Of a DNA stretch of 45,252 bases, positions 43,135-45,252 are shown in pieces. Numbering within the stretch: position 1 is the first letter of the stretch; each line of letters begins with the position of its first letter. The notes under the pieces are model-generated. The model saw only the letters and a list, made by a program, of their open reading frames with translations, was not told the origin of the DNA and ran no database searches. Made by a program: the position numbers and the translations under genes. Location of the stretch: assembly GCA_016788785.1 (NCBI GenBank), contig JAEUSM010000015.1, forward strand, positions 1 to 45,252. Reading direction: 5' to 3'. The stretch is from Candidatus Kapaibacterium sp. GTDB taxonomy: Bacteria; Bacteroidota; Ignavibacteria; Kapaibacteriales; JAEUSM01.

Positions 43135-44034
43135 ATGAAGAACATAATCTCTTCCATTATTACTGCACTTTTTCGATTGTTAGGTGTCATAAGTTGTAAA
43201 AGTTCACCCAAATTTCGCCAAACTCTTGGAAAATCTATTGGTTTGTTGCTGTTGATGATTAGCAAAAAACGTAGAATGGTAACCTATGAAAATATACGAT
43301 ACGCATATCCTGAAAAATCTATTGAAGAACGATATTCTATTGTTCGTGCTGCATACGAAAATTTGGGAATAACGTTGGTAGAACTATTGGCATTTCCAAC
43401 GTATTCTTCACTCGAATTAGAACAATTAATTTCTGTAAAAAATTCACATTTTCTTACGGAACAACACAAAAAAGGTGAAAGTATGTTGTTGCTTTCTGGT
43501 CATTATGGAAATTGGGAATTATTAGCCTATGGTGTTGCTGCAATATTGGATATACCATTTGCTATTGTTGTGAAACAGCAACAGAATTCTTCGTCAGACA
43601 AAATTCTTAATGCTTATAGAATATTAAAAAACAATTCTGTGATTCCAATGCATTCCGCAGCAAGAAGTATTATTGAACATATTAAAAAAGGAAAAGCAAT
43701 TGCAATGCTGACAGACCAAGCAGCTGACCCACATAAGGATATTTTTGTAGATTTTTTTGGAAGACCTGCAGTAACATACGAAGCTCCTGCTTACTTGTCA
43801 ATCAAATATCAGATTCCAATTATATTTGGAGTTGCGAAACGTTTGCAAAGTGGTAAATATGAAGTAATTTTACACAAAATTGAACCACCGACAACCGAGA
43901 TAACGCCAAAATCTGTTCGTGAATTAACACAACAACATACAACACTTTTGGAACAAATAATTCGTGAAGATCCAACGCAATGGTCTTGGCAACATAAACG
44001 TTGGAAATATAATCCAAAAGATTATAAAAAATGA
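43135..44034 (+). CDS. LpxL/HtrB-type lipid A acyltransferase family protein
   Basis: A 299-residue protein of the lysophospholipid/lauroyl acyltransferase family. The catalytic HX4E motif is H123-Y-G-N-W-E128 (LLLSGHYGNWELLAYG). A second block is MLTDQAADPHKDIFVDFFGRPA. A hydrophobic segment at about 4-20 and another near 33-42 fit inner-membrane attachment. Family members add a secondary acyl chain to lipid A or a related lipid. It is divergent from etfB and convergent with ruvB, with only 2 nt between the stops. Confidence 0.88.
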   Translation: MKNIISSIITALFRLLGVISCKSSPKFRQTLGKSIGLLLLMISKKRRMVTYENIRYAYPEKSIEERYSIVRAAYENLGITLVELLAFPTYSSLELEQLISVKNSHFLTEQHKKGESMLLLSGHYGNWELLAYGVAAILDIPFAIVVKQQQNSSSDKILNAYRILKNNSVIPMHSAARSIIEHIKKGKAIAMLTDQAADPHKDIFVDFFGRPAVTYEAPAYLSIKYQIPIIFGVAKRLQSGKYEVILHKIEPPTTEITPKSVRELTQQHTTLLEQIIREDPTQWSWQHKRWKYNPKDYKK

Positions 44035-44036
44035 GA

Positions 44037-45059
44037 CTAAAACAATGAGTCAGGTTTCGTTGTGCGAAAACCTAAATGTTCGTAAGCCAAATTGGTAGCT
44101 TCTCGTCCAGTTTTTGTTCTTTTCAGAAAACCTTGTTGAATCAGAAATGGTTCATAAACTTCTTCGATAGTACCAGACTCTTCACCAATCGCAACCGCAA
44201 TAGTATTTAATCCAACTGGTCCACCATTGAACTTTTCGACAATGGTCAAAAGAATTCGTTTATCCATCTCATCCAAACCAAATTCGTCAACTTCCAAGGC
44301 AGTGAGTGCAAGTTGAGCAATGTCTTTTGTAATAACTCCTTTACCTTTAATGTCTGCAAAATCTCGAGTACGTCGAAGTAATCTATTCGCTATTCGAGGG
44401 GTGCCTCTTGCACGTTTAGCAATTTCGAACGAACCTGTTTCTTCAATTGGTACGTTCAAAAGTGAAGCAGAACGTTTGATAACTGTATTCAAATCTTCCG
44501 GTGAGTAATAGTCTAATCGATTGTTGATGCCAAATCGCGAACGTAACGGAGCAGTTAAAGAACCAGAACGAGTTGTAGCACCAATCAACGTAAATCGTGG
44601 AATTGAGATTTGAATCGACCGTGCTGATGGACCGGAATCAATCATTATATCCAATCGAAAATCTTCCATTGCTGAATAAAGATATTCTTCTACAACAGGA
44701 GAAAGTCTATGAATTTCATCTATAAAAAGTACATCATTTTCACTAAGATTTGTCAGTAGACCTGCCAAATCACCTGGTTTTTCCAAAACTGGACCTGAAG
44801 TGATTTTTATTTCAGCATTCATCTCTCGAGCGATGATATGTGATAGGGTCGTTTTGCCTAATCCGGGAGGTCCTGTCAAAAGAACATGATCTAATGCTTC
44901 TTTGCGATTTTTCGCAGCTTCAATGAAAATTTTTAAGTTTTCTACGATGCGAGGTTGACCGATAAATTCATCAAAATGAGTAGGTCTTAGACTTAAATCT
45001 TTATCATCTTCTTCATATGGCAAAGAAGATAGCGTGCCACGATTAGCATCCAAACTCAT
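44037..45059 (-). CDS. ruvB: Holliday junction branch migration helicase RuvB
   Basis: A 340-residue AAA+ ATPase. It has the Walker A motif GPPGLGKTT (63-71), Walker B FIDEIHRL, sensor motif GATTRSG, the arginine-finger region LRSRFGI and the C-terminal winged helix ([19 protein letters not shown]). RuvB forms hexamers on RuvA-bound junctions and drives branch migration. The start overlaps the stop of the upstream gene by one base (TAATG, 45057-45061), so the two are probably translationally coupled. Confidence 0.97.
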   Translation of the reverse strand: MSLDANRGTLSSLPYEEDDKDLSLRPTHFDEFIGQPRIVENLKIFIEAAKNRKEALDHVLLTGPPGLGKTTLSHIIAREMNAEIKITSGPVLEKPGDLAGLLTNLSENDVLFIDEIHRLSPVVEEYLYSAMEDFRLDIMIDSGPSARSIQISIPRFTLIGATTRSGSLTAPLRSRFGINNRLDYYSPEDLNTVIKRSASLLNVPIEETGSFEIAKRARGTPRIANRLLRRTRDFADIKGKGVITKDIAQLALTALEVDEFGLDEMDKRILLTIVEKFNGGPVGLNTIAVAIGEESGTIEEVYEPFLIQQGFLKRTKTGREATNLAYEHLGFRTTKPDSLF

Positions 45060-45247
45060 TATTCGTGGTCTCCAAAGTGCATTTCGTCCTCAACGTCTTC
45101 GCAATCATATTCACGTGGTGGAATGCGAGAGTTTTTCTTTGAAGATTGTTCGCCTTTTTTGAGTGAAGACATTGCTTTTTGTTCTAAAAACTGACGAATA
45201 GCAGTATCTCGATTTTTCAATTGTTGATCATAGAAAATATCAAACAT
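45059..45247 (-). CDS. Short acidic protein upstream of ruvB, possibly truncated by the window
   Basis: 62 residues from the ATG at 45245-45247 ([17 protein letters not shown]). The frame is still open at the window edge through a TTG, so the real start may lie outside. The sequence has a charged helix, a Lys/Ser linker, and a C-terminal acidic tail ([16 protein letters not shown]). No family is recognised. It ends inside the ruvB start codon (TAATG). Confidence 0.55.
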   Translation of the reverse strand: MFDIFYDQQLKNRDTAIRQFLEQKAMSSLKKGEQSSKKNSRIPPREYDCEDVEDEMHFGDHE

Positions 45248-45252
45248 CAATG

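Overview
The window is AT-rich, gene-dense bacterial chromosome. Several signs point to the Bacteroidota/Chlorobiota (FCB) superphylum, perhaps an Ignavibacteria- or Kapabacteria-like lineage. They are a C-terminal type IX secretion sorting domain on a giant subtilase, a TTTG-N19-TAnnTTTG promoter upstream of rplS, little Shine-Dalgarno signal, a TonB receptor with an NCxxC plug, many small lipoproteins, a UVR-tailed bifunctional nuclease, and the 31-residue AURKAIP1/COX24-type ribosomal protein. The exact lineage is inference. I see no phage, insertion sequence, integrase or CRISPR array.

Layout. 1-303 is intergenic and holds a REP-like palindromic repeat tract. 304-5564: TPR protein, DUF4149 membrane protein, serine hydrolase, RlpA and YraN. 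5621-10524 (+): TonB receptor, cytoplasmic TPR protein and MFS exporter. 10536-13698 (-): a thiolase followed by four small related lipoproteins in two translationally coupled pairs. 13802-19025 (-): a fused 2-oxoglutarate dehydrogenase E2/E1 (Kgd/OdhA type) and a dicarboxylate/glutamate symporter. 19126-25394: a 4Fe-4S protein, RluE-like pseudouridine synthase, basic exported protein, exported nuclease, glycosyltransferase, RsmI, a Nudix-TadA fusion, L19 and a membrane PHP protein. 25514-30660 (+): HU/IHF protein, TPR protein, the tiny ribosomal protein and the T9SS subtilase. 30661-30890 is a second repeat tract. 30891-39885 (-): PolA, a metallothionein-like Cys-repeat protein, a Cys/His-rich exported protein, a phytochrome-like hybrid kinase, NadE and tRNA-Met(CAT). 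39960-45252: a WCHxGSCNCG-type conserved protein, DUF151 nuclease, EtfA and EtfB (all -), an LpxL-type acyltransferase (+), RuvB and a short gene at the window edge (-).

Most genes are housekeeping: central carbon and electron transfer (Kgd, thiolase, EtfAB, GltP), translation (L19, COX24-like protein, RsmI, RluE-like, TadA, tRNA), replication and repair (PolA, RuvB, YraN, DUF151), envelope (RlpA, LpxL, lipoproteins) and NAD synthesis.

The most unusual region is 33851-37764. A PAS-GAF-PHY phytochrome-architecture hybrid histidine kinase, whose chromophore-binding residues appear to be lost, lies 27 nt upstream of two co-oriented genes for exported Cys-rich, probably metal-binding proteins. 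One of these carries a very recent 114-bp in-frame tandem duplication. Other points of interest are the four-lipoprotein paralogue cluster, the Nudix-TadA fusion, a tandem palindromic 15-bp repeat upstream of the TonB receptor, and the actinobacterial-style Kgd fusion.
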